Positions 8,902 to 17,970 of a DNA stretch of 64,000 nt are shown here, piece by piece. Within the stretch, counting starts at the first letter, position 1. Every line of letters begins with the position of its first letter. The notes beneath the pieces were generated by a model that was not told where the DNA came from, made no database searches, and saw nothing but the letters and a program-made list of their open reading frames with translations. The position numbers were made by a program, and so were the translations under genes. Source of the stretch: CAWAQA01 sp963784065 (GTDB lineage: Bacteria; Acidobacteriota; Vicinamibacteria; Vicinamibacterales; UBA2999); NCBI GenBank assembly GCA_963784065.1, contig CAWAQA010000001.1, positions 124,001 to 188,000 on the forward strand, in the 5' to 3' direction.

Positions 8902-11200
8902 CTAGACCGCGATCGCGTCCGGGTCGCTCGACGCCACGAGGCGTGGGCCGACGCTTTCGAGCACTATCTGGTCGTCCTTCAGCGTGGCCCGGAATGCGGC
9001 CGCTTCCTTCCACTGCTGGCTGAGCGGCAGCTTGATCCGGTCGTCGATGACACGCTTCAGGAATCGCGCGCCGTAGGCCATGCTGTAGCCTTCGGTCACC
9101 AGCTTCTCGAGCGCGTCGGGCTCGATCGTCAGCGTCTTGTTCCAGCGCTTCAGCGTGCACGTCGACCTGGTCGATGTACTTGAGCGCGATGTCGCGGACC
9201 TCGTCCTTGGTCAGCGGCTGGAAGAGTACGACCTGATCGATGCGGTTCCGGAACTCGGGCGGGAACCGCCGCTCCAACTCGCGATTGATCTCCGACTGCA
9301 CCTGGTCGAGCGGCAGATGTCCGGAGCGGAATCCCATCGGGTTGGTCAGCTTGCGGAAGTGCTCCGACCCCGCGTTCGACGTCATGATGATGATCGCGTC
9401 CGAGAGATATACGCGCTTGCCGCGGCCGTCGGTCAGCCAGCCCTCGTCGAACGCCTGGAGAAACAGGTTGAGCAGGCTGGGACTCGCCTTCTCGATCTCG
9501 TCGAGCAAAACGACGGTGCAGGGATTGTCCTTCAGCTGGTTGGTCAGCAATCCGCCGCGCTCGCTGCCGACGATGCCGCGCGGCATGCCGATCAGCTTGT
9601 CCACCGACACGCCGCCGTCCTGGTATTCGGACATGTCGATACGGATCATCTTCTTGTCGTCGCCGAAGAGGAACTCCGCGATCGACTTGGCGAGCTCCGT
9701 CTTCCCGACGCCGGTGGGCCCGAGGAACAGGAGTACGCCGTCAGGACGATCGAATCCATCCTTCAGCGGTCCCTTGTTCAGCACGAGGCGGTGCGCCAGC
9801 GCGGTGACGGCCTTCTTCTGCCCGATCACGCGCTTGCCGAGGCGATGCTCGACTTCCTTGAACCGGTCGCCCACGTCGCGGAACACCATGTCCTTGGGAA
9901 TCTGCGACGCGTGCGAGATCACCTCGATCACGTCCTGATCCTTCACTTCCCAGCGGCGGTCGATCTCGGCGCGGACGGCCGCGGTGTCGAGCCAGCCGAT
10001 CACCTTGTCCGGCAGGTGCAGATGCCGCTGGTAGCGCGGCGACATCTCGAGCGCCGTTTCGATCGCTTCGTCGAGCAGGCGGACCGAGTAATTCCGCTCG
10101 AGCCGCGGGCGCAGGTTGTAGAGGATGCGGCGCGTCTCCTCGATTGTCGGTTCGAGCACCTGCACGGTGCGGAACCGGCGCGCCAGCGCCTCGTCTTCCT
10201 GGATGTATTCCTTGTATTCGCTCAGCGTGGTCGCGCCGATCATGCGGACCTCGCCGCGCGCGAGCACCGATTTGAACACGTTGGCCGCATCCGACGGCGC
10301 GCCGAGCGCCGAGCCGGCGCCGACCATCGTGTGCGCCTCGTCAACGAAGAGGATCAGGTTCGGCCGCTCCTTGATCTCGCGAATCACGTTCTGGATCCGG
10401 TCCTCGAACATGCCGCGGAGCATCGTCCCGGCGACCATCGTGTTCATCTGCAGGTTGATCACCTGGCAGTCACGGAGGCGCACCGGCACGCTGTCTGGCT
10501 CGAACTCGATCCGTCGCGCCAGGCCTTCGACGATCGCCGTCTTGCCGACGCCGGGCTCGCCGATCAGCATCACCGAGTTGGACCGCTCGCGGTGGCAGAG
10601 GATTTCCAGCACCTGCTGGATCTCCTCGTCGCGGCCGTAAACGGGCGCGATCTTGTCCTGCCGCGCGAGCAGGTTCAGGTTGGTGGCGAAGTGCTTGAGG
10701 AACGGCGGCAGCTCGAAACGTTTGCGCAGGCGCTCCTCGCGAAGCTCGTTGTCCCGCATCCTGGTGGCGATTCGCGTCACGAGCACCTCCGGCTCGACGC
10801 CATGACGGCGGATGATGGAAACAGGGACCCCTTGGCTCTCCTCGAAGATCGCCGAAAACAAGTCGGACGACTCGATGGTCTGGCGGCCCGCCCGGCTGGC
10901 CTGGTGGAACGCGAGCTTGAACACCAGCTTGGTGGCGGGCGCCACGCGCAGCTCGCGGCCCGAGAACGTGGGCAGCACCTGGAGGTGCTCCTCGAGCGCC
11001 TGCAATATTTCGTGCGGATTCAGCTCGAGGTCGCGCATGACCTGTGAGAACGTGTCCCACTCGACCTGCGCGAACGCCAGAAAAATATGCTCGTTGGTCA
11101 GCAGCGCGTGGTCCCGTCGGCGGGACTCCTCGATGGCACGGTCAACGACTCGCTGGGCTGACTCACCAATCTTGCTTTGCGCGATATCGAAATCGTCCAC
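8902..11200 (-). CDS. clpA: ATP-dependent Clp protease ATP-binding subunit, ClpA-type (one indel)
   Basis: AAA+ unfoldase that feeds substrates to ClpP. An N-terminal Clp repeat domain (residues 1-150; NEHIFLAFAQ) is followed by AAA-1 with Walker A GEPGVGKTAIVEGLA and Walker B LILFVDEAH, then AAA-2 with GPTGVGKTELAKSIAEFLFG, VVLLDEIEKA and sensor region IIIMTSNAGS. There is no long coiled middle domain, so it is ClpA-sized (about 765 residues) rather than ClpB. The start GTG 11200 has an AGGAGG site 10 bases upstream. The frame breaks near 9156 (CAC [G] CTG); beyond it TLTIEPDALEKLVTEGYSM and GARFLKRVIDDRIKLPL complete the small C-terminal domain. clpP and clpS are not in the window. Confidence 0.9.
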
Positions 11201-11496
11201 GGACCGCCGCCTCCTAGGACTCGGGGTCCAGCATCGGACCGTTTCGAGTCACGAGAGTCCTGGAGGCAAGATGCACGCCACCGGCACGTGCCGGGATGTA
11301 CTCGCGAATAAGTGCGACAACTGACGCGGAGCCATGGGCTTACCGCCGAGACGCCCTGTAGCGAGCGCAACGGCATTCTTGCAGCCGTGGTGCTCCCGAT
11401 TGCCGTGAAAACGGAAGCGTCGTGCCTTCTTCGCCGAATCCAGCTCTGCCTCACGCGCAAGTAGGACATCGGCGTGCCCACTTCTATAATGGGCAC
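11201..11496. other. Intergenic region with possible micro-ORFs
   Basis: This 296-base divergent spacer between the clpA-like gene and the gene at 11497 holds the promoter described below. A 17-codon ORF (ATG 11271 to TGA 11324) has a GGAGG six bases upstream and a short ORF beginning ATGGGC follows. Neither resembles a known peptide, and nothing else recognisable was seen. Confidence 0.35.
11463..11490 (+). promoter_or_regulatory. Promoter giving a predicted leaderless transcript
   Basis: AGGACA (11463-11468, 4 of 6 to TTGACA), a 16-base spacer and a perfect TATAAT (11485-11490) lie just before ATG 11497. Only six bases separate the -10 box from the start codon, so transcription should begin at or within the ATG. 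Confidence 0.65.
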
Positions 11497-12090
11497 ATGA
11501 CGCGCGCGTGTGTTGCTCTCGTTGCCGTCGTACTCCTGGCGGCACCAACCTTCGGGCAAACGCCACAACCGTTCCCGCGGCCCGGAACGCAACAGCAGGA
11601 TCCCCCCGCACGGCCACCCGCGCCTGCGCCTCAACCTCCGGCCACTCCGGCGCCCCCGGTTCAGTCGGCACCCCCGGCGGAGGCGGCACCAGCGGCGGAG
11701 GCGGATCCGAATGCACCGGACGCGGCAACGATCTATTTCCCCGTCTACCCGACGGCGCAGTTCATCGCCTCTTACGATGCGGGCCGCGGGCAGCGCTACT
11801 ACGTGTACGGCGCAACCGCGCCGTATATCGATCTCGTCACGTTCTATCGCACCCAGCTTCGCGAGCGCGGCGACCAGGTGTTCGAGGAACCACCCACCCA
11901 CATGTTCTCGATTGGACGCTTTCGCGAGGATACGATGGCGTTCCCGCCGGGCGTGACGATCAAGGACTGGACCTGGGGCGGGTCGAAGGGTTACCCGAAC
12001 CCGAGAGGCGCTACGGCACAGCCGGCGCGGTTCCCGTCGATCATCATGATCGTCCCGCCATCGCCAGCCGTTCCAGCGCCTGCCCGATAA
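11497..12090 (+). CDS. Hypothetical secreted Pro/Ala-rich protein
   Basis: Intact protein of 197 residues. A signal peptide (MTRACVALVAVVLLAAPTFG) is followed by a Pro/Ala/Gln-rich linker of about 50 residues that probably spans cell wall or periplasm, and then by a globular domain containing FPVYPTAQFIASYDAGRGQR, TAPYIDLVTFYRTQLRERG and KDWTWGGSKGYPNP. The 'pressure-point' pattern of a short domain holding YxxxL and WTWGG resembles lipoprotein-like secreted proteins of unknown function in Acidobacteriota; I cannot assign a family. It stands alone between a divergent clpA-like gene and a convergent histidine kinase gene, and has its own strong -10 box. Confidence 0.72.
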   Translation: MTRACVALVAVVLLAAPTFGQTPQPFPRPGTQQQDPPARPPAPAPQPPATPAPPVQSAPPAEAAPAAEADPNAPDAATIYFPVYPTAQFIASYDAGRGQRYYVYGATAPYIDLVTFYRTQLRERGDQVFEEPPTHMFSIGRFREDTMAFPPGVTIKDWTWGGSKGYPNPRGATAQPARFPSIIMIVPPSPAVPAPAR

Positions 12091-12099
12091 GACGGGCCA

Positions 12100-12155
12100 C
12101 AGGCCGGCTAAAGCCGGCCCCGCGTACTTCGTGGTTGTCGTGGGGTCGCCGAACA
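12100..12155. repeat. Palindromic repeat (GGCCGGCTAAAGCCGGCC family)
   Basis: GGCCGGCTAAAGCCGGCC (12108-12125) is followed by CCGCGTACTTCGTGGTTGTC. The same hairpin and a similar tail occur at 47.8 and 54.3 kb. It sits between two convergent genes, so it may also terminate both. Confidence 0.75.
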
Positions 12156-12164
12156 GCCCTGCAA

Positions 12165-14087
12165 CTACGCGGGGCTGAGGCTGCGCAGGCTGGCGACGGC
12201 CGCGACGAGCGACGAGGCATCGATCGGTTTCGACAAATGCAATTGAAATCCGGCCTGCAGCGCCTGCTGGCGATCTTCGTCGCGCGCGAAGGCAGTGAGG
12301 GCGGCGGCAGGAATCGACGCCACCTGCGGCTCGTTGAACGCGCGGAGCCGACGAATCAGCGCGTATCCGTCCTCCTCCGGCATGCCGATGTCCGCGATCA
12401 TGACGTCAACGTGCTGGCAGCGGAGGACGTCGAACGCATCCGCCGCCGACGCCGCGGTCACGACGTCGGCCTGGCAGTCCTGCAGATGCGCCGCCACGAC
12501 CTCGCGGCTCTGGGCATCGTCGTCAACCACGAGCACCGAGATGCCTTCCAGCGACACCGATAGCGTGGCGTCGCCCGCCGATGCCGGGCCGAAGGCCGCG
12601 GATCCATGCTCGTCAGCGTGTGTCGCCATCGGCAGCCGGACGATGAACGTGGCGCCCCGTCCTTCGCCGCCGCTTTCCGCCGTGACCGTTCCGCCGTGCG
12701 CCTCGACCAGCGTCTTGACAATCGAGAGACCGAGCCCCAGCCCCGAATGCACGCGCGTCGTGGAGCCGTCGGCCTGCCGAAACGGCTCGAACACCCAGGG
12801 CAGGAACGCCGGTGAAATACCCTGGCCCGTGTCGGCCACCTCCAGCTGCACGAAGTCGCCGGCGCGCGTCAGCCGCACGTGAACGGCGCCGCCCGGCGAT
12901 GTGAACTTCACCGCGTTCGAGAGCAGGTTCGACACGATCTGCTGGAGACGCGCGGTGTCTCCGTACACGACGCCGAACCTCGGATCGGAATCCACGGCCA
13001 CGCGAATCTTCTTCACGTCGGCGCCGTGCTGGACCACCTGCAGCGCGTCGCGGACCACGTCGCGCAGATCGACGGCGTCGCGGTCGAGCCGCAGTTTGCC
13101 GGTGGTGATCCGCGCCACGTCGAGCAGGTCTTCGATGAGGTGCGCCTGCCGCCTGGCGCTGTCGTAAATCGTCTTGCAGGCGCGTTCGCGCTGCGCGTCG
13201 GGCAGGGTCCCCTTCCGCAGCATGTCGGCCCATCCGAGAATGGCGTTGAGCGGCGTGCGCAGCTCGTGTGAGACAACGGCCAGGAACTGGTCCTTGAGGC
13301 GGTTGGCTTCTTCAGCGCTGGCGCGTGACGCCTGCTCGCGCTCGAGCAGCCGCTGGATCTCCTCGTTGTGGCGCTTCTCGATGTCGAGGCGGCCGACAAA
13401 CAGCTGGTAGGTGCGGTAGGTGAGATAGATCGGCGCCACCAGCAATACCGCGGTCCAGTGCTCGCCGCGCGCGACGATGACCGCGGCGAACGCGCCGGCG
13501 CTGCCGGTCGCCATGAAGCTCGAGGCGCTCCAGACGAAATCCCGGCCCCAGGTGCTCAGGAACGAGCGCCGCGTCGAGATGGCGATGACGCCGGCGACGA
13601 GGATGGTATTCACCAGGAAGTACGTCGCGATGGCGCCGACCAGCGGTTTCGGCAGCCCGGAGAAGGTCGACGGCGCGGAGGGTCCTTCCAGCCAGCCGTA
13701 CACCATACCGGTCGCGGCCATCATGATCACGGCTGCCGCCGTGCTGAACACCGAGCGGTGCAGGGGATCAGGATGCTTGGCCTTGTAGTTACACTGCGCC
13801 CACGCGCCGGCCGCTGCGATCACGACCGCGTGCTGCGGGCCGAGCAGCAGCAGCGACATCAGGTTGGCGGCGTAGGAGACCGACAGCGTCGCGCCGTTGG
13901 TCACCGACATCGGCAGGTTGACCTTCCAGATCGACGTCAGGCACGCCGCGACCACGAGGAAGGCGAACAGGATCGGCTGCGGGTACGCGCGCGGGAAGAA
14001 CGCCACCAGGGTGATGGCGCCAATCGCGATGACGCTGGCGACGTAGAGCTGCGCCGGCAGCGGCAGCGTCCGCCACCCGGGCCGCAC
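12165..14087 (-). CDS. Hybrid sensor histidine kinase with C-terminal receiver domain
   Basis: Intact protein of 640 residues. Six to eight hydrophobic segments occupy residues 1-220 (membrane sensor region of MASE type). Next comes a short coiled coil (EEIQRLLEREQASRASAEEA), then the HisKA dimerisation domain with the phospho-acceptor in SHELRTPLN (near residue 275). The HATPase domain has N-box QQIVSNLLSNAVKF, DTGQGI and GLGLGLSIVK. The receiver domain near residues 515-640 has VLVVDDDAQ, the phospho-acceptor Asp in IADIGMPEEDG and Lys in LHLSKP. It therefore carries out autophosphorylation and internal phosphotransfer; no output regulator gene is adjacent. Start GTG 14087 precedes the first membrane segment. 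Confidence 0.9.
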   Translation of the reverse strand: MRPGWRTLPLPAQLYVASVIAIGAITLVAFFPRAYPQPILFAFLVVAACLTSIWKVNLPMSVTNGATLSVSYAANLMSLLLLGPQHAVVIAAAGAWAQCNYKAKHPDPLHRSVFSTAAAVIMMAATGMVYGWLEGPSAPSTFSGLPKPLVGAIATYFLVNTILVAGVIAISTRRSFLSTWGRDFVWSASSFMATGSAGAFAAVIVARGEHWTAVLLVAPIYLTYRTYQLFVGRLDIEKRHNEEIQRLLEREQASRASAEEANRLKDQFLAVVSHELRTPLNAILGWADMLRKGTLPDAQRERACKTIYDSARRQAHLIEDLLDVARITTGKLRLDRDAVDLRDVVRDALQVVQHGADVKKIRVAVDSDPRFGVVYGDTARLQQIVSNLLSNAVKFTSPGGAVHVRLTRAGDFVQLEVADTGQGISPAFLPWVFEPFRQADGSTTRVHSGLGLGLSIVKTLVEAHGGTVTAESGGEGRGATFIVRLPMATHADEHGSAAFGPASAGDATLSVSLEGISVLVVDDDAQSREVVAAHLQDCQADVVTAASAADAFDVLRCQHVDVMIADIGMPEEDGYALIRRLRAFNEPQVASIPAAALTAFARDEDRQQALQAGFQLHLSKPIDASSLVAAVASLRSLSPA

Positions 14088-14171
14088 CGGCGCGTCACCT
14101 GTGCGCCTTACGCTCCCCCTCGGCCGACGACGTTCAGCGAAAGCCAGGTGAACATCTCTAGCAGGGTACGA

Positions 14172-15601
14172 TACGACTTTGTTAAATCAGCAGATTCGTT
14201 CGGGAATCTGCGCGAACGGGACATTTTAAGCTTGTACTTTTTCCACGCGTTCGGTACGCTGCGTTTCGGTGCTGTCGCGGCTCCCGCGCAATGCGCCGGC
14301 GTGGCTCGACCGCTTGAGCGAATGGCTCGAGCCGTTCGAGGTCTGCTTCACGCACGTAGCCCAGCGCGGCGCGTTTCGCCGCTATCTGCTCGGGTTGCTG
14401 AGCGACAGCCGGCGCAAGTCGATGAGCGCGATGTTGGAGCGCGTCCGCGATCCGGGCACCTATCAGGCGTTCCAGCATTTCATCACCGATGCGCCGTGGT
14501 CGGCCGACGCCGTGTGGCGCCAGCTGCGCGCCACGATTCCCGATCGCACGGGCGTCCTCATTCTCGACGGCACGAGCTTTCCGAAGCAGGGCCCGCACTC
14601 GGTCGGCGTGGCGCGCCAGTACTGCGGCGCGCTGGGCAAGATCGCCAATGGCCAGACCGCGGTCACGGTGGCGTTGTGGACGGCGCCGGGCGTGGATGCT
14701 GGGCGCCACGTTGTATCTGCCGGAGGCGTGGCTGACACCGGACGCAGCGGACGCGCGCCCGCATTCCGGCCGGTGTGCGCGGCGCAGCCGAAGTGGCAAC
14801 TCGCGCTCACGTTGCTGCGGCAGGCCCGGGCCAGCGGGATCACCGTGACGGCCGTCCTCGGCGATGCGGAATTCGGCGAGAGTGCGACGCTGCGGCGGAC
14901 GTTGCACCGCGCGCAGATGCGCGTACGCCTTGGGCGTCTCGTCGACGCTGACGATCTTCATCGGCACCCCGCGCCCTCGTCGCGCCGGCGCCGGGCGCCG
15001 GCCTCGGCCGTCCACGATCGCGGCCGACCTTGGCGCCCGACGTGCTCGGCCATCGAGGCGCGCGCCTGGGCCGCGGCGCAGCCCGCACGGGCGTGGCGCG
15101 TGGTCTCGTGGCGCAACGGCACGCAACCGGCGTGGCGTGCCCGGTTCTGTGCGACGCGCGTGACGCCGGCGCACGACTGGCGCGACCGTCGTCTCGCGCC
15201 CGAGGTCTGGCTGCTGTGCGAACGCGCGCTCGGGACGAGCGACCGCACCAAGTTCTATCTCGTCCACTTGCCCGCGACCGCCTCGCTGCGCACGTTGGTG
15301 CGGCTGACGCATCAACGCTGGGCGATCGAGCAGCAGTATCAGGAGCTGAAGGACGAACTCGGCCTCGACCACTTCGAAGGGCGCACCCTGCCCGGGTGGC
15401 AGCGCCACGTCCTCCTCACCGCGCTCGCGTACAGCTGGCTGCAGTGCGAACGCCACCGCCGAGGCACCCACCTGCCGACGCTCCCGATCGTGCGCGCCGT
15501 GATCACGGAAATCCTGACCGCTCACTTCTTCGTCACCCGTCCGCACTATCTGCGCACCATGCAGAAACTGGCCGAAATTGACTTACGGATCTAACAAAGT
15601 C
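14172..15601. mobile_element. IS701-like insertion sequence
   Basis: A single transposase ORF is flanked by inverted repeats: GACTTTGTTAAATC (14175-14188) at the left and the complement of GACTTTGTTAGATC (ending at 15601) at the right, 13 of 14 identical. The transposase stop lies inside the right repeat. GGTACGA occurs directly at 14165-14171 and 15602-15608 as a candidate target duplication, though three bases separate it from the left repeat. The element is inserted between the 5' end of the histidine kinase gene and the 3' end of the S8 peptidase gene, and breaks neither gene. Confidence 0.8.
14269..15594 (+). CDS. IS701 family transposase (several indels)
   Basis: DDE transposase. The first catalytic Asp is in LILDGTSFPKQGPHSVGVAR, the second in VLGDAEFGES, and the Glu lies in the C-terminal YQELKDELGLDHFEGR segment; RWAIEQQYQELKDELG is typical of IS701. 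Homology leaves the main frame twice and returns. Between about 14695 and 14790 the conserved LGATLYLPEAWLTPD and RARIPAGVR pieces lie in other frames. From 14923 to about 15050 ALGVSSTLTIFIGTP is in another frame. The shifts at 14746 (GCA [G] CGG) and 14923 (CGC [G] TAC) fit extra bases at third codon positions, so the copy may be intact in the cell. The start at GTG 14269 is the first in frame; homologues may begin slightly earlier. Confidence 0.82.
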   Translation: MLSRLPRNAPAWLDRLSEWLEPFEVCFTHVAQRGAFRRYLLGLLSDSRRKSMSAMLERVRDPGTYQAFQHFITDAPWSADAVWRQLRATIPDRTGVLILDGTSFPKQGPHSVGVARQYCGALGKIANGQTAVTVALWTAPGVDAGRHVVSAGGVADTGRSGRAPAFRPVCAAQPKWQLALTLLRQARASGITVTAVLGDAEFGESATLRRTLHRAQMRVRLGRLVDADDLHRHPAPSSRRRRAPASAVHDRGRPWRPTCSAIEARAWAAAQPARAWRVVSWRNGTQPAWRARFCATRVTPAHDWRDRRLAPEVWLLCERALGTSDRTKFYLVHLPATASLRTLVRLTHQRWAIEQQYQELKDELGLDHFEGRTLPGWQRHVLLTALAYSWLQCERHRRGTHLPTLPIVRAVITEILTAHFFVTRPHYLRTMQKLAEIDLRI

Positions 15602-15710
15602 GGTACGAGTGGCTGTCCTTGTGATTTCTAGAGCGGGCCTCCCGCTGGTTGGCCCGCGAAAATGCTGTCGAAAGGCTGTCATGGGCGTAAGGTTCAGTTG
15701 ATACGGTCCG

Positions 15711-17609
15711 CTAGCGGCCGTTCGTCTTCCAGAGCACGTCGCACGACGAATCCTTGCAGCTCGACCCCCACACGATGGTGTCGTCCGTTTCGCTGCTGCC
15801 CCAGACGATCGTCTCGGAGTCGTCGCTGCCCCACACGATCGTCTCGGCGTCGTCGCTGCCCCACACGATCGTCTCGCCCGTATTCGTATCGGCTGGATGG
15901 TCACCAACCATGAGGACGCTCCACGGTCCCTGGCAATCGGCGCCGCCGCACATGGTTCCCCACACCACGTTGGCGGCATCACCGGCGCCCCACGCGACCC
16001 TGCGGCAGAGGGCATCCTCGCAGGCCGTTTTCCACGCGGCCGACGGAGTGTCGCTCTCACACCCCTCGGGGGCGCAGAGCGTTCCCCACTCGATGTTCTT
16101 GCCGGCAGGCGTCAACGCGGCGCCCCAGGTGACGGCGGGCGACCAGGCGTTCGCGGCCGGGGCGAGCCGCCCCCCGCGCAGTCTCTGATTGCCCCAGATG
16201 ACCTGTGCTCCCCAACCGGATGAGGATGGATAGGGTGAGCCCGGCGGTGCGGCGAAGAATCGCGCGAGCTCCACCGCGCCCTTCGCGTTGAGAAAGCCGG
16301 CGCCCTGCGTGAGGGCGTCGTAGCCCGGGTACTGCTGTGCCGTGTACTGCAGGATGGCTTTGACCGCATTCGGCGTCAGGTTGGGGTTGGCCTCCAACAT
16401 CAACGCGACTGTGCCGCTGACAACCGGGGCCGCCACGCTCGTGCCGCTGAGACTCAGATAGGGAAGGTAGGGCGTGTCGACCGTCCCGGCGAGCAGCCAT
16501 GATGCCTTGCTGGTATAGAAGGCGCTGTCGGGATCGCTCAATGACTCGACACCGGCGCCGGGCGCAACGAGATCTGGTTTCGCTTCGTAGTCAACCGCCG
16601 TGGGGCCACGTGAGCTGAACGCGGCGATGGTGTCGTCGGCGCGCTGTACGGTTCCCATGTGGCTGGATGCGCCGACGGTCAGTACCCACGGGGCATTTCC
16701 CGGCGCCGTCACACCGCCGTACTGCGGGTCGCCTTCCGGATCGCGGCCGAAATTGCCGCTGGCCGCTACGACGACGATGCCCGCCGCCACCGCCCGCTTG
16801 GCTGCGAGGGTGAGCGGATCCGTGTCGTACGATTCGTGCACCGCCGCCGACACCGACAGGTTCACAACCCGAATCTTCAGCGCATTCTTGTTCGCGACCA
16901 CATAGTCGAGCGCGGCGATCACATCGCTGATGTGGCCGCCGCCGCGGCTGTCGAGCACCTTCAAGACGATCAGGTCCGCACCGGGTGCGATGCCCGATCG
17001 CGCCCCGCCGGAATCGAACCCGTTGCCGGCGACGACACCCGAGACGTGCGTTCCGTGGCCGTAGTCGTCGTAGGGCGTCGTGCGGCCGTTGACAAAATCG
17101 ACGAACCGGCGAACGCGCTGGCCGCCGCTCCCCGTCAAATCGTCGTGCCACGCGGTCACGCCCGAATCGATGACGGCGACGCCGATGCCGGTACCGTCAT
17201 ACCCCAGTTCCTGCCGGATGCTCGTGGCGCCGATCGACGCGCCGGTGCGTTCCGCCACGCCCTTGACGGGCCGGTCCAGGGCGACTTGTTCGACGAGGCC
17301 GCTATTGCCAAGCGCCTGCAGCGCGGCATTGGGCACGTACGCGACGCGTCCCTTGATGAGCGGCAGGGCGCGGCCCAGCGTGCCGCCCGCCCGCTTGACG
17401 AGCGGCGCGACCTTGGCCGCCGCGGCCCCATCCACCGCACGGATGATGACGCGCGACCATCCGGGACGAGATGTCTGCGCGCGGAGCTGCGGACCCATCT
17501 TCGATCGCGTCTTCGGGGATGAACCGGCTTGTGCGGATGCGGCGGGTACGAGCACCGCGATGACCAGGAGCGCTACGAGGGAATGCCGGACGGGGATCCA
17601 CTTGCGCAT
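15711..17609 (-). CDS. Secreted subtilisin-like serine protease (S8) with C-terminal VWG repeats
   Basis: Intact protein of 632 residues from ATG 17609, chosen because a signal peptide (RHSLVALLVIAVLVPAASAQA) begins there and AAAGGAAA lies upstream. An I9-like propeptide region (residues 50-115) precedes the catalytic domain. The triad is Asp in AVIDSGV (near 147), His in DYGHGTHVSG (near 185) and Ser in LSGTSVAAPVVSG (near 390), with the oxyanion Asn in AASGNFG. The last ~110 residues hold about ten copies of a hydrophobic-W-G motif, ending in three near-identical ten-residue units (ETIVWGSDDA) and paired cysteines. That tail may form a beta-structure for surface retention or autoprocessing (inference). 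It is a secreted general protease; the IS701-like element lies downstream. Confidence 0.9.
   Translation of the reverse strand: MRKWIPVRHSLVALLVIAVLVPAASAQAGSSPKTRSKMGPQLRAQTSRPGWSRVIIRAVDGAAAAKVAPLVKRAGGTLGRALPLIKGRVAYVPNAALQALGNSGLVEQVALDRPVKGVAERTGASIGATSIRQELGYDGTGIGVAVIDSGVTAWHDDLTGSGGQRVRRFVDFVNGRTTPYDDYGHGTHVSGVVAGNGFDSGGARSGIAPGADLIVLKVLDSRGGGHISDVIAALDYVVANKNALKIRVVNLSVSAAVHESYDTDPLTLAAKRAVAAGIVVVAASGNFGRDPEGDPQYGGVTAPGNAPWVLTVGASSHMGTVQRADDTIAAFSSRGPTAVDYEAKPDLVAPGAGVESLSDPDSAFYTSKASWLLAGTVDTPYLPYLSLSGTSVAAPVVSGTVALMLEANPNLTPNAVKAILQYTAQQYPGYDALTQGAGFLNAKGAVELARFFAAPPGSPYPSSSGWGAQVIWGNQRLRGGRLAPAANAWSPAVTWGAALTPAGKNIEWGTLCAPEGCESDTPSAAWKTACEDALCRRVAWGAGDAANVVWGTMCGGADCQGPWSVLMVGDHPADTNTGETIVWGSDDAETIVWGSDDSETIVWGSSETDDTIVWGSSCKDSSCDVLWKTNGR
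15790..15885 (-). repeat. Tandem 30-bp coding repeat
   Basis: Three to four direct copies of a 30-base unit sit inside the S8 peptidase gene, each containing CCCCACACGATCGTCTCG on the plus strand. Each copy encodes ETIVWGSDD plus one residue. The copies are nearly identical at the DNA level, which points to recent slippage or recombination expansion. Confidence 0.8.
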
Positions 17610-17970
17610 ATTTTCCTTTGGCACGCGGTTGACGCAGGTACACACGACGCGCGCAGCTCGGCAACGAAACGGTCTTACGGATGGGCTGGGCGACGCAGAC
17701 GCTGCTCTCGCGACGGATGAAGTGCGTCCGCTTCGCTCGCCCCTGAATTTGTCGGATCGTCGGTCGGGTGAGATGAGACGCGTCATAGTACGGGTGCCAA
17801 TCGTGCGGTTCAAGCTCTACTTTTCTTGACACTCCAACGAGTTTTCTCAGTTTTTCACACGGCTCAGCTGACTCTGTGGGCTGCTGAGGTGAAGGGCCCG
17901 ACAACAGGCGACTTGTCTGTTTGCACACTCTGCAGAGCTTGGCGGGTGGCGTATCATCCGGCGGAGGCCT
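17610..17970. other. Divergent spacer between the S8 peptidase and GT87 genes
   Basis: This 361-base region contains no convincing gene. A TTGACA lies at 17826-17831 without a good -10 at normal spacing on the plus strand. TATCAT (17952-17957) is a possible -10 for the downstream gene, and GGAGG (17963-17967) is its ribosome binding site. The stretch 17815-17860 is noticeably AT-richer than its surroundings. Confidence 0.5.

Noticed and set aside
9137..11047. Long plus-strand ORF of 636 codons antisense to the clpA-like gene
   Set aside because: It is the complement of a strongly conserved AAA+ gene; its composition (His, Asp, Arg and Val rich) is that of a high-GC shadow frame, with no motif.
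15790..15885. Possible CRISPR-like direct repeats
   Set aside because: The copies are contiguous 30-bp coding units without spacers, in frame within the S8 peptidase gene.
17815..17860. TTGACA at 17826 as a promoter for the GT87 gene
   Set aside because: No -10 hexamer at 15-19 bases; the only -10-like box (TATCAT 17952) is over 120 bases away.
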